From NCBI GenBank assembly GCA_947496555.1, contig CANMDH010000003.1, positions 124,001-188,000 on the forward strand: a DNA stretch of 64,000 nt. The letters are read 5' to 3'. The notes under the pieces are model-generated. The model saw only the letters and a list, made by a program, of their open reading frames with translations. It made no database searches and was not told the origin of the DNA. The position numbers and the translations under genes are program-made. This stretch comes from an uncultured Aquimarina sp. Its GTDB lineage: Bacteria > Bacteroidota > Bacteroidia > Flavobacteriales > Flavobacteriaceae. Positions 36,552 to 44,294 of the stretch are shown here, in pieces (position 1 is the first letter of the stretch; each line of letters opens with the position of its first letter).

Positions 36552-37182
36552 AGTTTTTGATAGTACTAGTCTTCAAGTTGTCCTTGTTTTGAGACGGTGG
36601 TGTCGATGTTTGTAGTTGTTTAGCCTTCAGTATCCAACTATTTGCTGTTGCGTGCCAATCGGTGATTTTCATTTTACCACCGAGTTTCCAACCAATCGCC
36701 TGATAATGGTTATAAAATTTTAACCCTTCAAGAGCCGGCCAATTGTTCTTCTTGAAAAAATTGACCACTTCCATTTCAGTTTTAGGTAACTTACGTTTTA
36801 TAATAGTTTCTTCTTGTTTATAAATGTTTGTATTAGATACTAATGCTTGTTCACTACTTGTTTCAGACTGGTTTATAGCTTGTTCATCAGTTGTACCAAA
36901 AATGAGCATCTTAATCTGACTGCCTTTGTATGGATTGTGAGAGGGTAGATATTTTATGTAACACCAGTCGTCCATATTTCTAAGGCATCTGTGATACGTA
37001 GCTTTAGATCCTATTTTCGAAAGTTGCATAATTTCATCCCGGTTAATATGAAATACTATGGAGAATCGGTTGATGTTCCAATAATGAAACAAGGCCATAT
37101 ACAGACTGATATGGGTAGTGTTTAAGCGAGAGTCGTTTGAAAACACCTGGAAGACTTTGTTGAGATGTTTGATATAATTCAT
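36535..37182 (-). CDS. Replication initiator-like protein
   Basis: 215 residues. An N-terminal winged-helix region (NTTHISLYMALFHYWNINRF ... EIMQLSKIGSKATYHRCLRNM) and a C-terminal region (WHATANSWILKAKQLQ) resemble phage O / DnaD-type initiators found upstream of DnaC-like loaders. The family is not certain. It overlaps the loader start by 17 bases. Confidence 0.65.
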   Translation of the reverse strand: MNYIKHLNKVFQVFSNDSRLNTTHISLYMALFHYWNINRFSIVFHINRDEIMQLSKIGSKATYHRCLRNMDDWCYIKYLPSHNPYKGSQIKMLIFGTTDEQAINQSETSSEQALVSNTNIYKQEETIIKRKLPKTEMEVVNFFKKNNWPALEGLKFYNHYQAIGWKLGGKMKITDWHATANSWILKAKQLQTSTPPSQNKDNLKTSTIKNYDEPL

Positions 37183-37190
37183 ACATCAGA

Positions 37191-37469
37191 TTAAAACTTG
37201 TTATGAATTCGGTTATCGGTCATCACCTTTTGGATTTCTTCGGCATCATAAAAAATGATACCACCTATCTTGGTGTAGGGGAGGGTGCCATTAATTCTAA
37301 GGTTTTGCAAGGTGCCAGGACTTATTTGCAGTAGTTCCATTACTTCGTTAGATTTTAGGTAGCGTTTGAGTTTGCCCTGAGATTGTCTGGTTAGAAGGTT
37401 TTTAAACTCATCAAGCAATTCAATTTTGAAATCTTGAAGGTCGTCGGTAGTGACAATATTTGCTGGCAT
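37191..37469 (-). CDS. Excisionase-like HTH protein
   Basis: 92 residues; LKRYLKSNEVMELLQISPGTLQNLRINGTLPYTKIGGIIFYDAEEIQKV is a winged-HTH MerR/excisionase (HTH_17) domain. CTnDOT has Xis2c and Xis2d with similar domains, so a role in excision or in control of the replication genes that follow is likely. Two palindromes lie upstream. Confidence 0.8.
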   Translation of the reverse strand: MPANIVTTDDLQDFKIELLDEFKNLLTRQSQGKLKRYLKSNEVMELLQISPGTLQNLRINGTLPYTKIGGIIFYDAEEIQKVMTDNRIHNKF

Positions 37470-37589
37470 AAGAAAATGTGTTTTTAAAAAGAGACCACCT
37501 CGCTGCTGTCACCCAATTTGATGGCCTCTCTACTGATTTGACTTTCGCTTACAAATTTGAGCCCCTTTGATCAGTTTTGTTCACAACAA

Positions 37590-37606
37590 GCACACAACTT
37601 GTGTGC
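37590..37606. promoter_or_regulatory. Operator-like palindrome, site 1
   Basis: GCACACAACTTGTGTGC: GCACACAA and TTGTGTGC are inverted around one base. It is 121-137 bp upstream of the excisionase-like gene. Its core CACAACTTGTG recurs at 37719-37729. In CTnDOT, RteC binds inverted half-sites upstream of the excision operon, so an RteC site is plausible. Confidence 0.6.
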
Positions 37607-37718
37607 GTTTTTTTAGTCATTTTTAATGTGTTAAAATATGTTAAATTGTAGTCAAAAAAAAATTCCAAAGTACCAAAAGGATCAAAACACCAGTGGAAAA
37701 ACTACTTCACAATATGGA

Positions 37719-37729
37719 CACAACTTGTG
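37719..37729. promoter_or_regulatory. Operator-like palindrome, site 2
   Basis: CACAACTTGTG, the 11-bp core of the site at 37590, here just past the rteC stop codon and about 250 bp upstream of the excisionase-like gene. Confidence 0.55.
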
Positions 37730-37741
37730 AGTTAATTTTAC

Positions 37742-38569
37742 TTAGTTATCGGCATCATCCATTCGCTGAACCAGGTTAGATTTTAAGCTGTCTAAAAAAC
37801 GGGTACGGTCGATTTTTCGATTTCTGATTTCTAAAAATTTACGATAATAGTTGCCCAGATCAACTGCAAAAAGTGCTTCGCAGGCAATGGCTATTTCATT
37901 AATGCCTGATTCACCATTTTGAACTGCACCTGAAGAGTGTAGAGCATAGATCAATTCTATAAGATCGATTTTGTGACCTGTCCACCGTAGGCTATTTTTT
38001 TTCGCAAAAGATTCTTGATGATCAAGAAAAATTGTAGCTAGTTTTTTATGAAGATATAGTACCACATTACTGTAAGCTTTGAATTGTGCCAGTAAGGTAT
38101 CGCCAGGAGTATTAAATTCAGGATCTTCCAAATGAAAAAATGAGGGCAATACCAGAATTTGATCATTCGTTTTTCGGGTAAAGTAGTAGTCGTCAAAATG
38201 AGTGTAATTCATCTCAATATATTGCCCAAAATCAATATGACTCGAAAAGAAATATTCATAACGGTCTAATTGCTTTTTAATGAATTTCTTTTGGTTTTCT
38301 TTTTGAACCTTTGGAAAGTTAATTTCGATGGTATAAATTTCTTTAAAGTAGAGTAATTTAGAAAGAACTTCGGGTTTGATAGATTTGAAAAAATCGATTT
38401 CCTCCTTTACAGAAGTAAATGCTTTTTTACTAATTTCTTTTCTGAATTGTAAGAGCACATTTCTACATAGAACAATACTCTTATGTGTTTGTTCTAAGAT
38501 TTCAGTTGTTTCACGTTGTAGTTCATCCAACTTACTTTTAAGGTTGTGTGACAGTGCCCTCAATTCCAT
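37742..38569 (-). CDS. rteC: RteC family regulator
   Basis: 275 residues matching RteC of Bacteroides conjugative elements. LRWTGHKIDLIELIYALHSSGAVQNGESGINEIA and NYYRKFLEIRNRKIDRTRFLDSL (about 210-265) are the conserved C-terminal helices. In CTnDOT RteC activates the excision operon; here the excisionase-like gene lies immediately downstream with palindromes between. No RteA/RteB two-component pair is present in the window. Confidence 0.9.
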   Translation of the reverse strand: MELRALSHNLKSKLDELQRETTEILEQTHKSIVLCRNVLLQFRKEISKKAFTSVKEEIDFFKSIKPEVLSKLLYFKEIYTIEINFPKVQKENQKKFIKKQLDRYEYFFSSHIDFGQYIEMNYTHFDDYYFTRKTNDQILVLPSFFHLEDPEFNTPGDTLLAQFKAYSNVVLYLHKKLATIFLDHQESFAKKNSLRWTGHKIDLIELIYALHSSGAVQNGESGINEIAIACEALFAVDLGNYYRKFLEIRNRKIDRTRFLDSLKSNLVQRMDDADN

Positions 38570-38924
38570 AGCCCTCCATCAAATCAGTTTTGCCCATCTG
38601 TACCTGGAGATCCTGTGTTAAGGTCTAAAGTCGATGATATAATATTTATTCCAAATACAGAAGAAATAGGAAGTAATACATTACGTCCATATGTTTTACA
38701 TTAAATAGTTTAGCAAGTGAGTATACTATAAATTTAATGCAGAATCTTCTTGTAAACGAATTAAAATGCCTGTTTTCGCGAAAAAGGGTGGCCTTTTTTC
38801 CAGAAAATGGGTTCAAAACTTGTTTAAATAAATTTTTGTTCCGTAATTCATAATCAATAACTTTCTCAACTATACGATTCATTGCCTACCCCGATGAAAT
38901 TTTGTAATAAATTTGTTTTTATAA
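38570..38924. other. Intergenic, no supported gene
   Basis: An open frame at 38646-38882 (minus) shows no motif and I take it as chance. TAAATTTG at 38908-38915, a -7-like element, is only ten bases before the GNAT start, so it may be fortuitous. The GCGAAAAAGGGTGG area (near 38778) shows no clear hairpin. Confidence 0.5.
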
Positions 38925-39488
38925 ATGATCGCTGGGACCACAAAAGACAGGGAAAGAATTGTTGATATTATTGTCGATTCGTTTGATGATAATAAATCCA
39001 CAAACTATATTATTAAGCAAGATACCAAACGTAAACAAAGATTACGTAGGTTAATCGAATATTCGGTTTTTCAAGGGGAGAAATTCGGTAAGTTATTTAT
39101 GTCTGATGATAAAAATGGGGCTTGCATTTTACTTTTTCCCTGGTCCAAAAAAACAACGTTGACATCCTTGATTAGAGATGTCAGATTAGTAGTAACAGTA
39201 ATAGGATTTACAAGGGTGAAAGAAGTCCTAAAAAGAGAAAAATTACTCAAAAAGAATCATCCTAGAACACCTTTTTATCATCTCTGGTATATAGGGGTAG
39301 ATTCTAATTGTCAAAACAAAGGGATAGGAAGTAAACTACTGGATGAAGTGTTAACGTATTGTGTTGATAAACCGGTTTATCTGGAAACTTCTGTTGCATC
39401 TAACTTAGATTGGTATGGTAAGTATGGATTTGAGATTATCGAAACGTTGGATTTAGGATATACATTATACGTGCTCAGAAAAAAGTAG
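38925..39488 (+). CDS. GNAT family N-acetyltransferase
   Basis: 187 residues. FYHLWYIGVDSNCQNKGIGSKLLDEVL is the acetyl-CoA-binding motif A of GNAT (QNKGIGS loop), and VYLETSVASNLDWYGKYGFE is motif B. The acceptor is unknown. Only four bases separate it from the AraC gene, so the two are co-transcribed. Confidence 0.87.
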   Translation: MIAGTTKDRERIVDIIVDSFDDNKSTNYIIKQDTKRKQRLRRLIEYSVFQGEKFGKLFMSDDKNGACILLFPWSKKTTLTSLIRDVRLVVTVIGFTRVKEVLKREKLLKKNHPRTPFYHLWYIGVDSNCQNKGIGSKLLDEVLTYCVDKPVYLETSVASNLDWYGKYGFEIIETLDLGYTLYVLRKK

Positions 39489-39492
39489 TCAT

Positions 39493-40602
39493 ATGTTTGG
39501 AACCGAAATGCACTTGGTGACTTTTGTGATTTTAGTATTCCAAATATTGGTGCTATTTGCGCAAATGCTGTTTTACTTTTCAAGGCCCGATGATAGATCG
39601 AGATTGAGGTTTTTGATACTAATAATTACTTATATTTTGTATAACCTCTTTTCAGGAATTTATCCAGATGAGCGGTATGCTATAAGTTTGTTTCTTCAAA
39701 ATATTATTGCCTATTTGGTGGGTATCATTGTAGCAGTTTACTTTGTATACTACATCTATAAAGAATATGATATTTATCCATTTAAACATTTTGACGTAAA
39801 AACCCTCTTTTTTGTATTAATTGTAGCTTTTATGTTGCTTTTTATTATTCCTTATTACTTTTCCGGTAACCTGCCTATGTCCAGAAAAATATTCATCACT
39901 GTCCCGTTAATGGTTTCTTTTGCGTTTTTATATCAAATAGGAAATGAGTTGATAAAACTCTATAAAAGAACAACCACTAGTCTTAAGTCTAAATATTATA
40001 AGTATCGGATTATTTCAGGTTATTTAGGGTTATTCACTTTATCTTTGATGCCTGTTATTGTTGCGATAGGGGATTATCAAAGTATAGAACAACCTGTGGT
40101 GAACTTTGGTTTTATTATTATGATGTCTGTTTATATTGTAGATTTTATCTACCAGGCCAGGCAGGAAGCTATTATTTTGTTGGAGGTTAATAAAAACAAA
40201 CAGAATCATAATTCTAAGAATAGACGCAAAGATTTTGAAATATCAGAAGATATTGTAGTGAGTATCCTCAATAAGTTGAAAAGGTTTGAAGATAATGAAG
40301 AATATCTAAAGCATAAGATAACTACGATTACTTTAGCCAAAAAATTCAACACCAATTCTAAATATCTTTCTAAAATCGTAAATACATATAAAAAGAAGAT
40401 ATTTACTGATTACATAAATGAGCTAAGAATCAATTATGTGTTGCGAAGACTGAATGTTGATAAGCAATTTAGGAACTATACTTTAAAAGCTATGGCAAAT
40501 GAAGTTGGTTTTCGGACAACAGATGCCTTTGCCCAAGCCTTTTTTAAGAAAGAGAGGATTAAGCTTTCTTACTATATGAAAAAGGTTAGAAAGAGGAACT
40601 AA
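39493..40602 (+). CDS. Membrane AraC-family regulator
   Basis: 369 residues: about seven hydrophobic segments over residues 7-217 form an N-terminal membrane domain, followed by an AraC HTH (TITLAKKFNTNSKYLSKIVNTYKKKIF and LKAMANEVGFRTTDAFAQAFFK). This layout occurs in Flavobacteriia and suggests sensing of a membrane or external signal. Next to the integrase and convergent with it. Confidence 0.87.
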   Translation: MFGTEMHLVTFVILVFQILVLFAQMLFYFSRPDDRSRLRFLILIITYILYNLFSGIYPDERYAISLFLQNIIAYLVGIIVAVYFVYYIYKEYDIYPFKHFDVKTLFFVLIVAFMLLFIIPYYFSGNLPMSRKIFITVPLMVSFAFLYQIGNELIKLYKRTTTSLKSKYYKYRIISGYLGLFTLSLMPVIVAIGDYQSIEQPVVNFGFIIMMSVYIVDFIYQARQEAIILLEVNKNKQNHNSKNRRKDFEISEDIVVSILNKLKRFEDNEEYLKHKITTITLAKKFNTNSKYLSKIVNTYKKKIFTDYINELRINYVLRRLNVDKQFRNYTLKAMANEVGFRTTDAFAQAFFKKERIKLSYYMKKVRKRN

Positions 40603-40607
40603 GTTTT

Positions 40608-41852
40608 TTAAGATATTTTTTCCTGTTCTTGATTTGAAAAGGAGCTCATTTTAGATCTTAAAGCTTGCATATCCTCACTTATTTTTTGATCCAAAATTTT
40701 TGCATAATGTTGTGTGGTTCTTAGAGAGGTATGTCCTAGCATTTTACTTACAGATTCGATAGGAACACCATTAGACAAGGTTACAGTTGTGGCAAAAGTA
40801 TGTCGAGCCAGATGAAAGGTGAGATTTTTATTAATACTACATACATCAGCAATTTCTTTTAGATAAGCGTTCATTTTCTGATTACTAAGTACTGGTAGTA
40901 ACTTTTCTCCATTCATTACATCAGGATGATCTTTATATTTTTTAATAATAATTTCAGCAGTTGGGAGTACAGGTATACTACTTCGAGTGTCAGTTTTGGT
41001 ACGATTGATTTTTATCCAATTTTCACCATCTATACCAATAACTAAGTCTTTAGAAGATAATTTTTTCACATCTGAATATGCAAGACCGGTAAAACAACAA
41101 AAGATAAATATATCTTTTACTTGATCTAGTCTATTAGTGTGTAAATCTTTTTCGACCATTTTCTGAATTTCCTCTTTAGTCAAAAATTCTCGTTCAACAA
41201 CTTTTAGTTTTGCTTTCCAATTTAAAAAGGGATCTTTATTTATCCAATCATTTGCAAAGGCGATTCGTACTATTTTCTTAAAGTTTGTGATATACTTTAT
41301 AGCCGTATTATGCCCACAGTTTCTTTCTGTTTTTAGATAATATTCAAATCCACTAATAAATTTATGGTCTACATCTTTAATAAGTATGTCATCAACTTTA
41401 TATTCTAATTTGATATAATCCTCTACATGTTTTTTTGCTGTTTTATATCGTTCCAGAGTACCAGGGGCAAAATCTTTACCAACCAATTTTTCAACTTTCA
41501 TATTATGGTTTTGAAAAATCTTTAGTAGCATTTTCTGTTTAATGCTTTTTCCTAAATATCTATTTTTGATACCTTCAGAAGTAATTAACGTTTCTTCATT
41601 AGAAAGCTTTTCATAAATATTTTGAATCTTATATCTAATAGAATTTATATACCTATTCAATTCCCTTACATCAGCTGTGGTACCTTTTACTTTTCCAGCA
41701 TCAGAGTTCCATTTTGATAAAAGTACCTTGCGTTTTATACTAAATTCGCTACGTTTTCCATTGATCGTAATTCTAGCGTAGATAGGAGTCATACCATACT
41801 TATCTGTATTGCTTCCTTTTGGATAAAACAAGATTGAAAATGTAAATTGCAT
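40608..41852 (-). CDS. int: ICE integrase, tyrosine recombinase
   Basis: 414 residues: N-terminal arm-binding domain (about 1-95), SAM-like core-binding domain (about 105-205), and a catalytic domain with His347/Arg350 (FHLARHTF), His374 (MLGHTS) and nucleophile Tyr383 (QHYAKI). The usual first catalytic Arg in GLRYSD is Ala258 here (GLAYSD), a change also known in IntDOT-type recombinases. It sits beside tRNA-Ser at the ICE edge and should catalyse excision and integration. A decayed relative lies at 5571-6265. Confidence 0.92.
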   Translation of the reverse strand: MQFTFSILFYPKGSNTDKYGMTPIYARITINGKRSEFSIKRKVLLSKWNSDAGKVKGTTADVRELNRYINSIRYKIQNIYEKLSNEETLITSEGIKNRYLGKSIKQKMLLKIFQNHNMKVEKLVGKDFAPGTLERYKTAKKHVEDYIKLEYKVDDILIKDVDHKFISGFEYYLKTERNCGHNTAIKYITNFKKIVRIAFANDWINKDPFLNWKAKLKVVEREFLTKEEIQKMVEKDLHTNRLDQVKDIFIFCCFTGLAYSDVKKLSSKDLVIGIDGENWIKINRTKTDTRSSIPVLPTAEIIIKKYKDHPDVMNGEKLLPVLSNQKMNAYLKEIADVCSINKNLTFHLARHTFATTVTLSNGVPIESVSKMLGHTSLRTTQHYAKILDQKISEDMQALRSKMSSFSNQEQEKIS

Positions 41853-41944
41853 AGGTGCTTGTTTTTTATGCTCTTTAAATTTACAAAAAATAGTTGTTTA
41901 GTTTATGTTAAATCCCTTTAAATGTATGGTTTAGTAGTTAATTA

Positions 41945-41976
41945 GGTGCTTAAATTAATGTTCAATTTTAAGCACC
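41945..41976. repeat. Perfect inverted repeat upstream of int
   Basis: GGTGCTTAAA (41945-41954) and TTTAAGCACC (41967-41976) with a 12-base loop. AGGTGCTT also occurs at 41850-41857. It may be a core or arm-type integrase site; no terminator-like T run follows on either strand. Confidence 0.6.
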
Positions 41977-41993
41977 GAATCACGCACTTTTTA

Positions 41994-42015
41994 TTTGATA
42001 TTATATGGTATTAAA
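41994..42015. promoter_or_regulatory. Operator-like near-palindrome, copy 2
   Basis: A 22-bp element starting TTTGATATTAT and ending GGTATTAAA, 19/22 identical with 30406-30427. About 140 bp upstream of the int start, so it could be a control site for int or an arm-type integrase site. Confidence 0.5.
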
Positions 42016-42038
42016 TAATAGTAAGGAAAATTAAAAAA

Positions 42039-42063
42039 GCCCGTAAACATAGTATTTACGGGC
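42039..42063 (-). terminator. Terminator of tRNA-Ser
   Basis: GCCCGTAAA (42039-42047) pairs with TTTACGGGC (42055-42063). On the minus strand a T run follows, so it ends the tRNA-Ser transcript. It marks the host side of the ICE edge. Confidence 0.8.
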
Positions 42064-42090
42064 TTTTGGTAGAATTTAGTAAATTCTTAG

Positions 42091-42175
42091 CGGAGAAAGA
42101 GGGATTCGAACCCCCGGAGGTGTGACCCTCAACAGTTTTCAAGACTGCCGCATTCGACCACTCTGCCATTTCTCC
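42091..42175 (-). tRNA. tRNA-Ser(TGA)
   Basis: 85 bases reading GGAGAAATGGCAGAG... on the minus strand. The acceptor stem GGAGAAA pairs with TTTCTCC, the anticodon loop is CTTGAAA with anticodon TGA, there is a long variable arm as usual for Ser, and the T-loop is GGTTCGAAT-like. No CCA is encoded. It lies with its 3' end towards the ICE integrase. No second copy of its 3' end was found in the window. Confidence 0.95.
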
Positions 42176-42320
42176 TTTGCGGGTGCAAATATAAAACCTT
42201 TTTTATATCTAAAAAGAATATTTTTAAAATAATTTTTTAGATTTTTGTGTAGCACAAAATATTCTTGAACTCATATGGGATGAAATCAGTATCTTGTGCT
42301 TTTATAATTCAAAAAAATAC

Positions 42321-43373
42321 ATGAAAAATATCTTTTTACTAATTAGTTCGATTGTTGTTTCTTGTTGCGGTACTACACAGAATTCTTCTTCAACAACAAA
42401 AGCGAATGCCAAAGTTACTCCTGAATTGACAGTTGTTTCGTATGCGCAAAGTATAACTTCTGAAGAATTAAAAGAATATTTGTATACGTTTGCAGGAGAT
42501 GATTTTGAAGGGCGAGATACCGGAGAACCAGGTCAAAAGAAAGCAGCAGAATACCTTAAAACTCAATATAAGAAAATGGGAATTCCTTCTCCCTTAGGAG
42601 AGGATGATTATTTTCAAGAAATACCCGAGAGTTATTTTAGAGGAGGGATAAAGTCTTCAGAAAATGTTTTGGCTTTCATTGAAGGAACCGAGAAACCAGA
42701 GGAAATAATTGTTATCTCTGCACATTATGATCACGTGGGTATAGATCAAAGTGGAAATATTTATAATGGAGCCGATGATGATGGATCGGGTACTGTTAGC
42801 GTTTTGGAAATAGCCGAAGCTTTCATGAAAGCAAAAAAAGATGGGTTAGGTCCCAAAAGATCAATTTTGTTTTTACATGTAACAGGAGAGGAAAAAGGCT
42901 TGTATGGCTCTAGGTATTATACAGAAAACCCTGTTTTTCCTCTTGAAAATACAGTGACCAACCTTAATATTGATATGATCGGAAGAATTGATAAGAATCA
43001 TGAGTCCGAAGAAAAAAATAATTATATATATTTAATCGGAAGTGATCGATTAAGTACAGATTTACATAATATAAGTGAAGAGGCAAATACCAAGTATACC
43101 AAATTAGACCTGGATTATACCTATAATGCAAAGAATGATCCTAACCGATTTTATTTCAGAAGTGATCATTACAATTTTGCCAAGCATAACATTCCGATTA
43201 TATTCTATTTTAATGGAGTTCATGAGGATTATCATAAACCCACAGATACTCCTGATAAAATAGAATATGAATTGATGACAAAACGAGCTCAATTAACATT
43301 TTATACTGCTTGGGAAGTGGCAAACAGACTAGAGAGAATAGTGGTTGATGGAGTTGGGAATGCAGGCGAGTAG
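42321..43373 (+). CDS. M28-family metallopeptidase lipoprotein
   Basis: About 350 residues from ATG 42321, giving a lipoprotein signal (MKNIFLLISSIVVSCCG). ISAHYDHVG (His, Asp), GADDDGSGT (bridging Asp), HVTGEEKGLYGS (Glu-Glu), NIDMIGRID (Asp) and EDYHKPTDTPDK (His) supply the two-zinc M28 centre. Probably an exported aminopeptidase-like enzyme. The first chromosomal protein gene after the ICE; a terminator follows. Confidence 0.92.
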   Translation: MKNIFLLISSIVVSCCGTTQNSSSTTKANAKVTPELTVVSYAQSITSEELKEYLYTFAGDDFEGRDTGEPGQKKAAEYLKTQYKKMGIPSPLGEDDYFQEIPESYFRGGIKSSENVLAFIEGTEKPEEIIVISAHYDHVGIDQSGNIYNGADDDGSGTVSVLEIAEAFMKAKKDGLGPKRSILFLHVTGEEKGLYGSRYYTENPVFPLENTVTNLNIDMIGRIDKNHESEEKNNYIYLIGSDRLSTDLHNISEEANTKYTKLDLDYTYNAKNDPNRFYFRSDHYNFAKHNIPIIFYFNGVHEDYHKPTDTPDKIEYELMTKRAQLTFYTAWEVANRLERIVVDGVGNAGE

Positions 43374-43399
43374 TAAAGTAAAAAATCGATATAAAACAA

Positions 43400-43429
43400 A
43401 AAAAGCCCTTTTAGAAAAAGGGCTTTTTT
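43400..43429. terminator. Bidirectional terminator
   Basis: AAAAAGCCCTTTT and AAAGGGCTTTTTT form a hairpin with T runs on both strands, between the M28 gene (plus) and tRNA-His (minus). Confidence 0.85.
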
Positions 43430-43437
43430 AATTAATG

Positions 43438-43512
43438 GGTGGAAGACGGGATTCGAACCCGCGACCCTTGGTACCACAAACCAATGCTCTAACCAACTGA
43501 GCTACAACCACC
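43438..43512 (-). tRNA. tRNA-His(GTG)
   Basis: About 75 bases, 5' end GGTGGTTGTAGC at 43512 with an extra G as the family requires. D-arm GCTCAGTTGGTTAGAGC, anticodon stem TTGGT/ACCAA with loop TTGTGGT (anticodon GTG), and T-arm GCGGGTTCGAATCCCGT. The acceptor 3' strand reads CTTCCAC where CAACCAC would be expected to pair with GTGGTTG, giving two U-U mismatches. Confidence 0.9.
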
Positions 43513-43571
43513 ATGTAATTTTGGTTTGCAAAAATAAAGTATTTCTCTATTTATACAAACATTTTTTCGTA

Positions 43572-44288
43572 TTAAATTAAATCAAAAACAGAATCGACTG
43601 CTACATAGCGTTCTACGGTAAAGCCTTCAGCATAATCAACTCCAATAATTCTTCCTAAATCTGCAGCTCGGTACTTAATACTGTCCAAAAAGTTCTTACT
43701 TGATATCGGGGTAGAAGGTTGTTTACTATCGGCGTCATAAAACTGGGTTGTGTATGCTTTTACACTTTCCATTTTCTTTTCAATATAATTGCTGATGTCT
43801 ACTACAAAATCAGGTTCAATATTTTTCCATTGTATATAATGATACACATGTTTAGGGCGCCAGACTTCTTGCTTTTCTCCTTCTAATGTAGTTTCAATTT
43901 TTATCAGTCCAGAAAGAAAACAAGAATCGCTTACCAATTTACTCCCTTTTCCGTGATCAATATGTCTGTCATCGATTGCATTGCATAATACAATTTCGGG
44001 CTTGTACTTTCGTAGGATTTTTATTATTTCTAATTGATGTTTCTCGTCATTAGTAAAGAAACCATCTCTAAAGCCAAGATTTTCACGAATTTGTACTCCA
44101 AGAATTTCTGAAGCTCTTTTTGCCTCTTGATCTCTTATTTCTGGAGTTCCTCTCGTTCCTAATTCGCCTCTTGTAAGATCCAGAATACCTACTTTTTTAC
44201 CGTTATTAACTTCTTTGGCTATTGTTCCGGAGCAACTTAATTCTACATCATCAGGATGCGCTCCTATGGCAAGGATGTCCAATTTCAT
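43572..44288 (-). CDS. bshB1: Bacillithiol biosynthesis deacetylase BshB1
   Basis: 238 residues of the LmbE/PIG-L deacetylase fold: LAIGAHPDDVELSCSGTI holds the His-Asp-Asp zinc/base motif, and DDRHIDHGKGSKLV the second His site. LGTRGTPEIRDQEAKRASEILG and VDYAEGFTVER are typical of BshB1, which deacetylates GlcNAc-malate in bacillithiol synthesis. Six bases after the Cys/Met PLP gene, so co-transcribed. Confidence 0.92.
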   Translation of the reverse strand: MKLDILAIGAHPDDVELSCSGTIAKEVNNGKKVGILDLTRGELGTRGTPEIRDQEAKRASEILGVQIRENLGFRDGFFTNDEKHQLEIIKILRKYKPEIVLCNAIDDRHIDHGKGSKLVSDSCFLSGLIKIETTLEGEKQEVWRPKHVYHYIQWKNIEPDFVVDISNYIEKKMESVKAYTTQFYDADSKQPSTPISSKNFLDSIKYRAADLGRIIGVDYAEGFTVERYVAVDSVFDLI

Positions 44289-44294
44289 ATATTT

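Larger units (their letters stand above)
13437..41990. mobile_element. Integrative conjugative element (Bacteroidota tra type)
   Basis: The span holds ssb/radC, a mobilisation operon, a VirB-like tra operon, a replication block, an excisionase-like gene, rteC and a terminal tyrosine recombinase next to tRNA-Ser. This is the gene content of CTnDOT-like conjugative elements. Cargo inside it includes a Qat-type defence cassette and a set of small ligand-binding proteins. The right edge lies between the integrase start (41852) and the tRNA-Ser terminator (42039). The left edge is uncertain; I place it after the IS481 element for lack of a visible direct repeat. Confidence 0.7.

Noticed and set aside
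38646-38882. Minus-strand open frame of 78 codons between rteC and GNAT
   Set aside because: No domain and a low-complexity basic sequence with no start context.
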